Source: Wuchereria bancrofti (Eukaryota; Nematoda; Chromadorea; Rhabditida; Onchocercidae). Taken from it: 64,000 nt of DNA. The translations under genes and the position numbers were made by a program. The notes under the pieces are model-generated. The model was not told the origin of the DNA, did not search any database, and saw only the letters and a program-made list of their open reading frames with translations. Shown one piece after another: positions 41,801-59,147 of the stretch; position 1 is the first letter of the stretch; each line of letters begins with the position of its first letter. The DNA is taken from contig SSBO01000009.1 of the NCBI GenBank assembly GCA_005281725.1, forward strand, positions 6,758,303-6,822,302, written 5' to 3'.

Positions 41801-43714
41801 TTAATTTTTGTTTAAAACTTTATTTAGCTCGATTTGATGGAAAGTTACAATCTACGATCGAGCAGTCGACCAGTCGAAAGTGGAGAATTATCAGGTTCAG
41901 AAGAAGGAAGTGATTTGTCTGCAATTTCTCATGATGCCGAGTAAATCTAAATGCTTCTTTGGTTTTCATAATATGATTATTACAAATATATAATATCTTA
42001 GATCCGTAAGTAGTATATTTTAAAGTTAAAAATTTGGTTCCGGAAAGTTGTTCATATTGCTAACAGTCTGCAATTAAAAGAAATCACAGAATCAATGAAT
42101 ATGGGAAAATAGGAATGAAGCAATTTTGCGAGAGGTTGATATCGATAAATAAATATTTTTGACTTGTATTTTTTACATTAATATATAATCTCCGGAAATT
42201 ACTTCACTGATGACAGAGATATTGCAGACTTTTGGTTTTTAGCATGGTTTTGGAATTTTGATTTGATTTCAGTAAGTTAAAAAGTGGACATTCGGATAGG
42301 AATATAAGTTGTTCGGCGATACCACGAAACTACTCAGTGGCAAGATTCGGAGAACTGCCGCATTCCACCGTCCCGTCGTCCATGGTTATGGGAAATAATG
42401 ATACACCTCGATCTTTCCCCCAGGTAACACGGCAGTACATCATTCATTAAATCTCACTGTTTCAGTGTATAGTCAACCAGGCACAAGTTAGTTATGTCAG
42501 AAAGTCATCAGACTGACTGGATAAGGTCTAAACCAGTCAGTCAAATCTGAGTTCTAAAATTTTCAGTAACCAAGCAGAATCTTTGAATTAGGAAATAGTA
42601 TAATTTTCAAAGTCTTTGTAGGAAAAAAAAGACGTCTTCGGTATCAAAGCTTTGTTGATAGGCGATGTCTTTAGAAAAGTGCAACCTATCTCATTTTTGC
42701 GTTGTATCTCTTATAAGCAGTTGGAGTGCAAGCTTAGTTTCTGTTCATAATAATCGCAAAATCTTGGAGATCGCATGATTTATAAGCAGTAGCGGACACG
42801 TAAGATATTTGGTCACATTCTGTTTTCTTGCCAGCCTTTCGTCGCTTTTTTTGCAGTTGCATCGAACCCCTGTCAAAAAAGGTGCTCAACCAGCAGCTGA
42901 TGGTTTTTTCCATTGTCGCCTTTGTGATAAATACTTCGAAAAGGTAAGTTTATGTTTGTATAAAAAATGCGCGACTGTTTTGGATCCATCGTCGCATTAA
43001 GGAGATTCCAGTGGTTAGAGTTAAACTATACTTTGATAAAACTCGAGTATTGTTTCTTATGACCTATTTTTTTGGTTTTCATGATAGAATTTAAGACATT
43101 AAACAATTTTTTTTTCTTTTCAGGTGAAAAGTTTGAATGCCCACATGAAATCTCATGCAATGAAAGCTCGAGCTGAGGCGGAAGCGACACAATCACAGCT
43201 CAGTTTGCAACATCATGATAATAGCACTAAAATAACCAATGTCAACAACATTCTCGAAAAAACGATGTCAACAAAAAGTTCGCCAATGACAGATTCAATG
43301 TCATTTATCCATCATCATCATCATCATCATCATCAGAAAGAGCAACAACAAATCTTATTAAACACTGATCCACTGAAAGCCTCTGTCGAGAGACCAACTA
43401 TGCAAGTAACCAATAATTTTCCTGCTGCTTCAACTACAGCAACTATTGTTGCTTCAGAACAGCATCCATTCGGTCCGGTTATTGGGAAATCAGGAGGTGG
43501 AGGAAGGCTTGGTCAGGATCTATTTGCGCAAACATCTTTGATACCTGAGCATCATCAGTTCACCCAGAACACCCTGATGTCTGGTTCATTGGGTCTAGCA
43601 GCTCATCAAGCTCTCAATCAGTCTCTTACTGCTGCCAGCGTTCTCAATCAATTTCCACAAGCACAAGCACTGCAGTTTTTGAACAATTTGCAAAACCCAG
43701 CCATAACTCATTGA
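29836..43714 (+). CDS. saeg-1: SAEG-1/MIDEAS/TRERF1-like ELM2-SANT corepressor with C2H2 finger
   Basis: Seventeen in-phase exons (over 940 aa, start not found): 29836..29999, 35188..35310, 37122..37258, 37598..37807, 38270..38546, 38801..38849, 39259..39434, 39713..39819, 40267..40368, 40495..40640, 40816..40907, 41066..41245, 41531..41656, 41828..41940, 42273..42423, 42857..42943, 43124..43714. An ELM2 domain ([15 protein letters not shown] to [20 protein letters not shown]) is followed by a SANT domain ([20 protein letters not shown] to [12 protein letters not shown]). These two recruit class I histone deacetylases in the MiDAC complex. A C2H2 finger ([21 protein letters not shown]) is split across the last two exons. 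The ELM2-SANT-finger order matches MIDEAS/TRERF1/ZNF541 and C. elegans SAEG-1. The N-terminal third is Ser-rich and low complexity; the tail has eight consecutive His. The first recognised intron is 5.2 kb. Confidence 0.9.
30750..30788. repeat. 39-bp perfect palindrome
   Basis: Nineteen-base arms (GATTAATCACTACTTTAGC and its exact reverse complement) flank a single T. Lies in the first large intron of the ELM2-SANT gene; would form a tight hairpin. Confidence 0.9.
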
Positions 43715-46184
43715 TTTGCAAATTTTCTGAGTTCTCATTTGTTAGCTTTGTAACTGGATGGCTTTCGTTTCGTTTCTTATTTTGCTACTGGTCATTTTGC
43801 CTCTTTGATTGTTTAAATAGTCATGTAAAAGTGTAATTCCTTTCACTTTTTCAAAGTTTTTTAGAATGAAAACAGGGTCAGGTAACCCTAAACATTTTAT
43901 TATAGGTGTAGATTAATATTCTCTAGAAAAGATCTTGTAAGACAAGAATGAAAGGGGTATACTTTATGGAAATTCTGGTTAATCTCGAAACACATTTCGA
44001 TGTCTAAAAGAACGATGTAATACTGAGGTCGATTATGTTGAAAAAAACTGGTCATACGATTGTCAACGCAAAATTTTTCAACTCAAATTTCGGACGAAAA
44101 GAAAAAGTAAAAATAAAATTCTCCTGCATAGCGAGAAACAAAAATCTCAGATATTTTTGAATTTGTTGTCACTAATAAGATCTCTTCCAGAGAGAATTAA
44201 AAATTAAGTATTTATTGTACGCATAATTTTCTTTCTTTGTTCAAAAAATTCTTAGTTTCTTTTCTTAGTTTAATTCAGCTTAGAATTATGAAACATCTAA
44301 AAATTATACGACAAAAGTAAGATTTTATAGCACATAGTCTTCAATGGCAATGTAAATCAATTTCGCAATCCAAGCAATGGGGTTTCCGAGGATGCCTGTT
44401 TGAAATTACTTTTCTACTTCTAAATAAGGTATTATTAACATTTGCTAACTACATCTGTGATAATCGTCAGAACTTACTAATTAACATATATACCATATAA
44501 GGGTATGGGAGGAAAATTACACTATTACTAGTAGGAGTACCCAGCGGAAAAAGCAATCAATGGAAGGATCTAGTATTCAATTAGTTTTAACCAGAATAAT
44601 AGCATCTGCCAAATGCAATATGACTTTAACCCAAAGGTGTTCGTTGGTAACAAAACTCGATGACACAAATATACTATCTTTTTAGATTTTCAGAGACCAA
44701 TTCGTCATGTTCATTTTTAAAAATTTGTATCGAAGTTCACAGAGCGATGTATGTTACAAAGTCTTGTATTACCTAGTAACATTTGTAATATCCGTTTAAA
44801 GTAAGTCTAGTCTGTGTACCCAATTAATCCGCCTGACGGCGACAATCATTTTTATTTATATCATATTTTTCCTCTTCACAAATATTTGTTTTGTATAATA
44901 TAGCAATGATTTTGATTTAGACAAGATATTTTTTTACTTTTTGCACAGCTGCTGCTGTTTCACTGTTCATAAATTAGACTGAAGTGTGAGACACTACCAT
45001 GAGATACCAATTGACTGCTTCCATCCAAACTTTTTGCTAATGTTTACCCTCCGCACATATCTCCATATTTCGAATATAAAGTAATGTTTGTATCAAATTT
45101 TTGTTGAAATATTCTTCAATAGCATACTTCGTCGGGTTCAGATCTAATGAATGTAGCAGTATCTCAGGTTCGATTGATATCGTTTACCCGCACTTTTTCT
45201 ATTAGATCACCTCATGACTGCGCGAATCCGAATACAGTTGTTTCAAATATAGCTGAAAAAAGGTACAAGAAAAAAGAGATATGTTTGTAACAAGATAAAA
45301 GTATCATAACTTCCTGTTTAATAATTTTTCTTGAAAGTTTTCTGATTCTTTTTAAAAAAAACTAGAATTTGCCATGTTCAATACCAAATTTTTGCAATTT
45401 TACCACTGAAATGATTCTTCTAGTTGAATGAAGAACATTATTTTCTCAGCACTATTTTTATTAATTTCTGGAGAATTTGATGTAATAAATTTATGATATA
45501 TGTATCAAGTCATCTATTCACCTTTTCCTATGCAAGTTTTCAGGAACTGTGTTACCTCATCATTATTGTTAATATCTTTATAATTCGAGCTTTCCAAAAA
45601 ACTCAGAGCTTCTTTTCTTTTTCTAATCAGTCCCATTTTTTTATTCTTTTCCCCAGAATACAATCATTTTTTTTAATTGTAATGGAAACAACTAATATTT
45701 CACATAAAATTTTTTTTCCATTTTCTAACCAAATTGAAACTCTTGACAATATTTCTGCGCACTTTTTTGTTATTTTATTGTCTCTTCAATGAAATGTTTT
45801 CGTTAAAACGAGACGGATCATCGTCACACTAATCTTACACTAGTATATAATTCATAAAAATATGTCTTATTACGGGTTGGCATGAAGGCAAAACAAGTTT
45901 AAATGAATGAGAAACGAGATGAATGAAAACTTTGACTTGAACTACTTAAAGAAATAACTGTCCGCCAAATCCATTTTGATTCCTAACTGGTAGACTTTAA
46001 AATGACTATTAGGTGGATATGAAGTTGCTTTTTTTTGAGCACCGATGATTTATTGGTATTTTCATGTCGATATGTATGAAAACACTGTTCTTTCCGTAAT
46101 AATGTTTTTCATCTGAGCTAGTCATGCGCTTAAATTGAACATTCAATAGCTTAGCAGCTTATTAATAATTCTGAATAAATTTGC
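43715..46184. other. Intergenic region downstream of ELM2-SANT gene
   Basis: No complete gene was identified. Contains the orphan exon pair described separately (45123-45583), otherwise AT-rich sequence without recognisable protein. Confidence 0.4.
45123..45583 (+). CDS. Orphan exon pair, possible alternative 3' end of the ELM2-SANT gene
   Basis: The interval 45123..45262 follows an acceptor (TTCTTCAATAG) and stays open for 46 codons (TSSGSDLMNVAVSQVRLISF then TRTFSIRSPHDCANPN) up to a donor AAAAG|GTACAAG. A good acceptor, AAGTTTTCAG at 45543, continues it in phase (exon 45544..45583) with a TAA after 13 codons. The incoming phase is 0, the same phase in which the ELM2-SANT exon ending at 42943 leaves. 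It could therefore be an alternative terminus of that gene, or a fragment of an unseen one. No homology recognised. Confidence 0.35.
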
Positions 46185-46798
46185 ATAAGTTATATATTAT
46201 GTTGTAGTATATAATATAGTAATATATAATAACAATATAATAATAATATAACAATAATATTAATATAATATAATAATGCAATAATATAATATAATAATAA
46301 CAATAATATGGCACAATATAATAATAATCTAATATAATAATAAGTATAATATAATAATATAATATGAATATATAATATAATATATAGTAAAGCATATATA
46401 ATAATATAATAAGAATAGTAATATAATAATGATAATAGTAAGTAACATAATATAATACATAATAACATGTAATATGATAATAACAATATATATAGTATAA
46501 TATAGTACGTAAATATAGTACGTAATACAATGTTAGTATAATACACAATAATATATGATTTATAACTGTAATATATATTATATAACAATATTAATATAAT
46601 ACTATATTATATAAATTGTAATGATATCAAATTTATAACATAATAATGTACAACGTAATATAATATACAATAATATAATACATAACATATAATACGATAA
46701 TTTATATTAATATAATGTAATATATTTATTATAAATTATATTAAATATAATAATATAATAAAATATAATACAATATGATTATGTTATTATTATTATTA

Positions 46799-46832
<34 letters not shown>

Positions 46833-47236
46833 GTTATATTATATTAAATATTATATTACATTATACTAATATAATATATAATACTATATTATTATATTTA
46901 TTATTATTATATTACATTATATTATTAGATCATATCATATATATTATATAATATACATCACATAGTATAATTATACTTTATATTAATATATTATATTACG
47001 TTATATTATTATATATATTAATATTACTACTATTATTATATTATATATTATACTATATTATAGTATTATTACACTATATTATGATATTACACCATTATTT
47101 TATATATTATCATATTAATATTATGTTATATTATAATATATTAATATTCTTATATCAAGCTACATTATATTATAATAATATTATATTATTATATTAATTA
47201 TTTTATTTCATATTATAGCATATATTATATCACATC
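46185..47236. repeat. About 1 kb of almost pure A/T low-complexity sequence with strand switch
   Basis: Nearly only A and T, built from ATA/TAA/TAT trinucleotides with rare G or C. The plus strand is A-biased (AATATAATAATA type) up to about 46778, then becomes T-biased (TTATTATTATTA type) to the end. The two halves are thus roughly complementary and could fold back. Long open frames on the minus strand here (Tyr/Ile/Leu only) are artefacts of composition. Confidence 0.9.
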
Positions 47237-47765
47237 TGCTACATTTCAGACCTCCAAAGTCCCTGACTGTGGGAGAAAACTGATTACTCTTCAATTTCAT
47301 TTTGTACTATTTTCCATTTTTTTTTCTATTTTCTAATTATAAATATATTATAGCTTCATCATGATTAATAACAATTTGATATGGTTGTTATTTTTTATGA
47401 CCTATACGCCAATTGCATACGTTTCTGATTTTATTTGATTTTACATCAGATTTATCAAGTATTATGCAATTTACACCAAAATTTTACATGTAGATATGTG
47501 GTGTTATCTACAATTTGCATCGTCGAGAATACTCGCCAAAAAGAGACTGAAGTTTGTTGAAGTTTTTGGAGGAATAAGTGTCCTGAAAAATGAAGAATTC
47601 AGATGTTTGAATAATAAATCCAATTTTGGAATCATTTGCACTATATCTGTTAAGTTAAACCAAAGTTAAATATTTCCGAATGGTAGAGAAGAGTGAACGT
47701 TTTAGGAAAACTTTTCACTCAAGAAGAGTGAAAAGCTTTCCAAAAAGTTAAAAATAATTGCATAC

Positions 47766-50700
47766 TGATGGATCTCCAGTGATGGCAATAATTTGCTTCG
47801 TGTCAGGCGGTATATTCTCATCCTCTACAGATACCGCTTTCAGCTCTATGCCTTTATTACGGGCTGTTCGACTTGCTTCAGTCGGATTATCCTAGAAAAT
47901 GCGCATAAATTATTCATTAAAAATTGTGCAATTGGAAGCAACAGGATTTAAAAAAAAGGAACTGGAAACAATGAAGAAACTAGTTAACGGTGATGCGGTG
48001 ATAGTAGATTAAAGTGACAAAGTCAAGAAATGCGCTTTAGTTTCATGGGATATAGCAAACTAGGGAAGATGGAGAGTAGAAACGAAGATAGAAAGTAAAA
48101 TCGTATCAAGACCTGTGAATGTCCATCTGTGAAAACAATCATCATTTTTCTAGCATTCTTCCTTGCACCAAATTTTTCATTAAATTCATTGGTTGCATAA
48201 TAAATAGCTTCACCGGTACGTGTTGTACCACCATTTGATGGTGCTCGTTGCAAATCTTTGATGGCATTTTCTGCGCTGCTATGTTTACGTAAATGAAAAA
48301 GAGTACGTGCTCGTTTCGGACCCGAATAATATATTGCTGCCACCTTAAAACGATTAGGTCCTTGTTTTTCAGCACTTTCTCAGTTTTTCGTCATAGCAAG
48401 TTTGTCCCTCAAATGTCTATTCTACGTTCCAATCATAAAACTTTTCAAAATATTGAAGTATTTACTGTGGAGTGCAAACCAAGAAATTAAAAATTACCCT
48501 TTTTTAAAACTATTTCATAGTTCAAATTCTCAAGTTTATCAAGCATTAAAAGGTTGGGTTAAAACTTTGGATAATTTTAATGAAAAACGAACATGTACAG
48601 CTGTTCGGTTAAGATCTAAGGATCTGATGAGAATTGATACATAATCAATGTAAATATGGCGCTTATCTGACACTCCGCCAGAAAAATCCATCAAAAATAC
48701 AACGTCAAATAAACATCCTGTATGTAATCTTTTCCACAACAATGTTTATTTTTCATGAAATTCATTAAGTAATCTTTACTGTCGTTGCTTTATAGAGAAA
48801 AACAGTCATGTTTCTCATCATTTGTAAACTATTTCCTAGTGGATCAAATCAATGAAAGTGAAAAGTTGGGAAATTGAAACTAATTATATAGAAATAATTC
48901 TGGAAAAACCTGGTTTGACATTGACTACATTTTTAGTTGATGTAGTAGACATTACTGATAGAGAAGAAACATTGAAAGTTCTGACAGAAGATGCACCAAC
49001 GAAATGAACTGGTCGAAAAGCAAATTCAGAAAGAGTATCACCTTTTGATCTCAAATCTTGAGAGTGTTTTGCAGTTTTGGGAACATTTCTTTGCCTGCAA
49101 AAAATAATGCATGCTCTCGAAGAGGAAAGGAGTAAATATGAGCTGGATCAATAAAACAAAATGATTTGTAAGTAAACAAAAATGAAGCAGTTAATTAGAA
49201 TAACTTTAGGAAGGAAACGAATTATCTTATTACTGATAGCAGCAACTAAATATATGATACTGATTTGCAAGCTGCAACTTACCCATTTATTCGATGTTTG
49301 GTGATAGCTGTCGGTAATGAAGTTACGTTTTTCTGAATGAAGGAACTTTTCAAACCAAAGCACTCACTATACGGTCTCAGAATATTCCGCGAGTTATTTA
49401 GAAAATTCGTATTTGTTATAATATGTGATGAGTCATTGTTAACAAGAAGTAATAAGCCTTGTCTGAAATTATTATTAAAAATTGAATTAAAGATAGTCTC
49501 ATATAACCGACACTTTATTTTTATTATTAAAATTATATTTATTGATATGACTTTAAATTTTCCTGTTTTAAAACATCTGTCGGCTAAAATTGCGACCTGT
49601 AAATTGAAGCCACTGAAAATAAAGTATAGGTAATCTACATGTTATGCAGCTTTGAAGCAGTTGCAACAAAAAGTTGAACATTTGGTTTAGCGACGAGATT
49701 TGCAACGTTTTGCTTCACTTCTTCAGAATCTCTGCAAAGATAAATATGTTTTGTTTTGTTTTTGTTTAATTCTCGTCTACCCTACATTATTTTAATAATG
49801 CACATTTTAAGAAATGCATGAAAACTAAAACTTGGCTTCTTAAAAAGTCCAAAAAATATCTCTGCTAGAAAACTCTTCACAAAACAAGCCCTAGAATTTA
49901 AAAATTCCGATTATTTATTATTATTAATTTTTGTATATATTTTCTGTCCCATACATTGATCCATTCATCACAGTAAGATATTAATAAAGAAATCATTCAG
50001 TGACTGAAGAAAGAATAAGTAGATTAGAAAAAGATGGTTCAGTTGCTCTTAATTAAAATAAAAGTTTTCAAAAATTAATTAGACGACAATTTCCTTGAAT
50101 GTTTTCATCCCCATAAATCTCATTTTATTGAAAGAGGCTGGTAATTCATTTCATTTTGTGATTTATTTGGATGTATTTAGCGATCTCATTTTACTGGATG
50201 CAATGAAATTGAAATCAAACTCATATCATTGTTTAAAGCAGGAAGTTATTGGCGTATTCTTGATTTAGTCAACTTAAAGTACGAGCATTAAAACTTCATA
50301 GAACTGATCATGCAAGCTAGGCATGTATAAGCCTGCATTTTTTTCTTCGTTTCGCCTGTTTCTTCTACTTACTACCTTAACGACAGTTTTTGTAGTGTGA
50401 CTTCATTAGGTCTCAAATATATATTATTCAAATTCTTATATTTAATGTTATAATGCCAGTGATTGATGATAACACCTGTAGTAGCCATCAGTGATTATAA
50501 ATACCAGGAATAGCAAGCCAGGTCGGTGTTGAGGAAGAAATTCTTTAAGTACGACACCGAGAGCTCGCCCCGTATCTGTTGTTCCATGAATGTGAGGTAA
50601 GTTCTGGATCACTTTTTCCATATCATTGTTTGTCTGCAGTTTTAAAATAATGATAATAAAAAAGTGAAATTTAGGTGAAACTGTCAGATAAGGGCTTGAT

Positions 50701-51261
50701 TTTGAGGAAAAATAATTTGTGATCTTGATAAAACACAAAAATTTTCAGACTTATTACCTTAATTCGATCGAAAGGATATCGTAACCATTTAGAGAGGATT
50801 GTTTTGCTGCTAAATTCCAAAATCGCTATTCGATGTTCCTTTTTATCGATATCAAACTGTTTTGCTACATCACTGGCCATATTAGTCATTTGCTGAACAA
50901 TTTTCCAAAAAATTTCCACTTCAGTTTTTCAGTTATAAGTTTCTTTAATTCAATTTTTTATGAAACTATTAGTGCAATAGTCGAAAAGGTGTTATTTGTT
51001 ATTGGGAAAGAAGAAATCAGTTATGTATCTTAATATTTCTTTCTAAAAACTTTAAAGCAGAAGAATAGCATATTATCCGTTTTTATCCATGTTTGTAAAA
51101 CACTTCCCTTAATGTTTACATATTCTTATCGTTTAAACTTAGGATTCTAATCATGCAAATTGTTATCCGAAGAATTTACAAAACCTTGAACTGTTGCTTG
51201 ACACTTCCAGAACCATCCAGAACCAAAATTATATCGGCACACGGTTTGGAATACTCGATTG
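47766..51261 (-). CDS. Two-vWFA-domain protein (partial: both ends unresolved)
   Basis: Exons: 51185..51261, 50758..50892, 50476..50633, 49639..49731, 48910..49094, 48566..48717, 48113..48343, 47766..47891; phases agree. Domain 1 has an intact metal-ion-dependent adhesion site: ADIILVLDGSGSV (DxSxS), HGTTDTGRALG (Thr) and FIITDGYYRDSEEV (Asp). After a Ser/Thr-rich linker (LSEFAFRPVHFVGASSVRTF), domain 2 begins LFDVVFLMDFSGGVS, where the motif reads DFSGG, losing the second Ser, followed by SNGGTTRTGEAIYYA and KMMIVFTDGHSQ. Such proteins are usually secreted or membrane adhesion molecules. No signal peptide exon was located, and domain 2 needs more residues after ITGDPS. Translation past the donor stops after VCNYF; the true next exon may lie beyond the A/T block to the left. 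Confidence 0.85.
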
Positions 51262-53643
51262 CTTGCAATAGTAAAATAAACCAAAAACACTGTGCTGATG
51301 ACATTGTCATCTATACGAACTGTTCAATGACAAATTATTCTCTTCGTTGATTGATACAACAAAACAAAAGAAGTTATCTGGAGAGGTTTACTTTTTCGAA
51401 AAGAATGAATATCCGTTAAAAATAATTTGCAATACATATTATAACAACTAACCCTTGCTATTATTATAACATTTATGGTGGTACAAAGTGCAAATCATAT
51501 CACTATGGATTTTACAAAGAATAAATTTGGATCACTTTTATTATATTTTTAAAAATAAGACTTTACCAAACATTCTGAAATCCAAGAAAAATTAATGAAT
51601 CCCATCTCGACTATCCACGACCCGCACCATATCTAGTTCCCGTTTCGTCCTTCCGCCTTCTTCCTACTTTGAATATTAAGATACTGAAAGGAAAAAGTGA
51701 ATGAGGAGAAAAAATCGTCTTCAATTTCCTGTTCTCAAATTCTCGCACTACTATTCACTTTTCTCCTTTATATATCTAAATCCCAAGTCTTTATTAGTGA
51801 CATTTTCCCATACTTCCAACCCCTTTTCAGTATCACATTATCACTGACATCCTTTTCATTCTTTCATTTCACCGTTTTATCAATTTAAAAGCTGTTTTTC
51901 TCAGCATCCTTTAAAATCTCAGGATTGCTAAAAAAAAACTTCGGAAAATCCTTCTTATGCTATAGTGAAAAGAGGAAATTTGGTCCGTAAATTAAGCATT
52001 TTGATTGAAGATGTCTCGTATTTCTTGCATTTGTTAAATTTGCATCTTTTCTAACAGCAGTAGAATGGACACTTCAAAAAACCTGGAAATTGGGACTGGT
52101 GAAATCCGCCCTCACAAAAAATGAGAGTGAAATTAGAGCCATCGTTGCGGCTTAGTAGATTAGTAATTTAAATGGCACAACTCAAGTGAAAGGGCCTATT
52201 TTTTATAAGTCCTGTTGCGTCTAAAAACTTCCAATCAGTCGTAAGCATGCCCGAATGAAGCTGCCACTAACACTAACAGTGAACTTTCGTTATTAAAGTA
52301 AGACTAAACAAAATAACATACCGAAAACGCTGATATACAGTATATTAACTTTAATCTCATTTAATGGAACTGACATTTTTTTAAAAACATAATGGTACAC
52401 ACTTATCAACAAAGTTACCATTACTATTGAACTGCTACGATGCAGTTGAGTTCATATATGTCAATGAATTTATCATGATCATTCAGTATATTAGGGAAAA
52501 AAAACTCGTCGGTTGTAAACAAACACTGAATGTAACACCATAAACCTTCTGCAAAAGTCAGCAAAGCATTATGCACAAGAGCTTTTAATAGTACTGCTGA
52601 TTAAACTTATGAGACTTCAGCATACATTTAAAGGCGGTTAGCATTTGGAAAACATACGTACGATTATATGGAAAAAATTTACTTCAGCTAGATAGAAATT
52701 CTAATATGAATTTATAAGTTGGGAAAACGAGTCCCATAAAAACAAAGTTAAAATAAACCATTTTTTATGAAAGCGATGATATTGTGAAACCATGTGATGA
52801 AATAACGATAATTTTAATGCATTCATGCCACAATGATAACATTGTTTTTTAGTGACCACAAAGTAGGGAAGATATATTGACATGCATATACTTTTCGCAA
52901 GAACTGTAACTGGTTTTTATAACCATGGGTCAGTAACATGCTTAAAAGTAAACGATAATTAAAAATTGGTTTTCGCATTACAAGAACGGAAAAGGATGAT
53001 AAGACAGAAAAAAGGAAGGATTGAAAGGGTTCTTCATGAACCGTCTACTGAATACAGCATTTCTAAACGATAAAATATGTGATATGTGACTTGAAAAACG
53101 TCACAATTCTCACCAAATCACCATGTTAAGACTCTCCAGAAAGCTTTAAAAGACCATTGAACTTGATTAGGAAGACAGTAGAACTTATAAGCAGTTAAAA
53201 ACCAGCTACCAGTCACAGCAACAACCGTTCCCCCACCGTGTTTTCGGAATTAAAATATGGCAAGACAAATCCATCTCCAAAACAGCCGTCTCGTTAGTTT
53301 TTTTAATCTCTAATAACAGATGTTACATAAACATTTAACCAGCCGACAGTATCGAGTTTTGACAACAGGAAAAATTAAGAAAATTTTCGAAAAAAGCAAT
53401 CCAATCAGGAAGAAAAGTAAAAACAAATACAAAAACTCACATCACAGCTGAATTAATGTAAGAAGAAATCTCATGTCTTTTTAACATAAAAAAGGAGCAA
53501 CTGAAAAGTAGCTAGAAGAAAAAGGAAAATAAAAATAATATTCTTTTTACGGACGAAAAGTTGAAAAATGTATCTTTTGATTGTTTAAAAGATATATGGA
53601 ATAGATAATAGTCATAGCTGAAAGAAGAAATGTATTTCAACTT
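51262..53643. other. Intergenic or 5' region of the vWFA gene
   Basis: The first vWFA exon enters in phase 1, so a 5' exon with the start codon, probably a signal peptide, should lie here or further right. I could not identify it. No other gene was seen. Confidence 0.35.
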
Positions 53644-58101
<4,458 letters not shown>

Positions 58102-58525
58102 GATTTCACACTTAACAAAGTACCTTGTCCCTTTGGAATAAGTGTGTCTGAAAAGATAAAAGTATAAAAGTGACGTTCATAGCGAATGATTCGACGGTTT
58201 CCTCGAAAAATCTTTTATGCAATTCAGTTTGTGCCAAAATTTTTAATATTATTAACATAAAAGCAGAGATAGCTAACAATGTTTAAATATCGCATGTATA
58301 AGAAAATTTACGCTCCAGAATCAAAATTTAGTGCTTTAGAATGACAATCCAGGAATATAATTTTATTTGCTATATCAGTGCACCATATAGAACTAATAAT
58401 TAATAGTACTTGGCCAGCCAAACAAATTCAAGTAATATTTCGACATTTGCTGCAGTCAATTCCTAACTACTGATAACGAAAATTAGAACATCGAACTAAT
58501 AACTGAACGCATTGGCAGACATACA

Positions 58526-58682
58526 AGAGTGAATAAGTTATAAATTAATGCTTTTCAAGTACTTCTCGAACTATTAAACTCCTGGTCAGATTACTCTTAT
58601 TTTTAAGCACTATAATTGAAAATAAGCTGAGTCAAATGATAAAGAACAGGTATTTTTGCCATTCTAAATGGTACGCATAATT
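58526..58682 (+). repeat. Long inverted repeat, left arm (157 bp)
   Basis: Begins AGAGTGAATAAGTTATAAAT and ends GGTACGCATAATT. The reverse complement recurs at 58991-59147 with about 8 mismatches in 157 positions and no indels, separated by a 308-bp spacer. No ORF in the arms. Structure resembles a fold-back or MITE-type element. Confidence 0.9.
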
Positions 58683-58990
58683 GTCGTAGTAGAGAGTGTA
58701 CAGCCTTTTTTTATTTGTTATGCTCAGAATAGACGCCAAGAATTATCCTCTCTGGACGACTTGCAAAAACAGCTAAATTTGCTAAGGTAAAATATCATCA
58801 GTCCTTTTTATTTCTTTGCCGAACAGTATACTTCAGTTACTAGAATAAGGGATTATCCAATATGGAATTAATCCAGGATCATTCAGTTTTTTTTAAAGGT
58901 CACTAATTATTTGTTACCGACAGTACTGAACTTTCGGAGATGATTAAGTACAGCGTAAAGAGATAATCGCACCACATTTATGCTGAGGGA

Positions 58991-59147
58991 AATTATGCGT
59001 ACCATTTAGAATGGCAAAAACACCTATTCTTTATCATTTGACTCAGCTAATTTTCAATTATATTGCTTAAAAGTAAGAGTGATCTGATCAGGAGTTTAAT
59101 AGTTCAAGAAGTACTTGAAAAGCATTAATTTATAACTTATTCACTCT
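58991..59147 (-). repeat. Long inverted repeat, right arm (157 bp)
   Basis: Reverse-complement partner of 58526-58682, about 95 % identical. Just outside this arm lies TACTACGA, whose reverse complement TCGTAGTA also occurs just inside the left arm (58684-58691). No clear target-site duplication is visible. Confidence 0.9.

Noticed and set aside
46162..46588. Two overlapping minus-strand frames of 128 and 132 codons
   Set aside because: They consist almost only of Tyr, Ile and Leu because they translate the A/T repeat block; no coding meaning.
50892..50918. Earlier acceptor (CTGAAG) for the second vWFA exon
   Set aside because: Needs phase 1, which the previous exon cannot supply; the TTGTTCAG acceptor restores phase and the normal 40-residue spacing of the domain.
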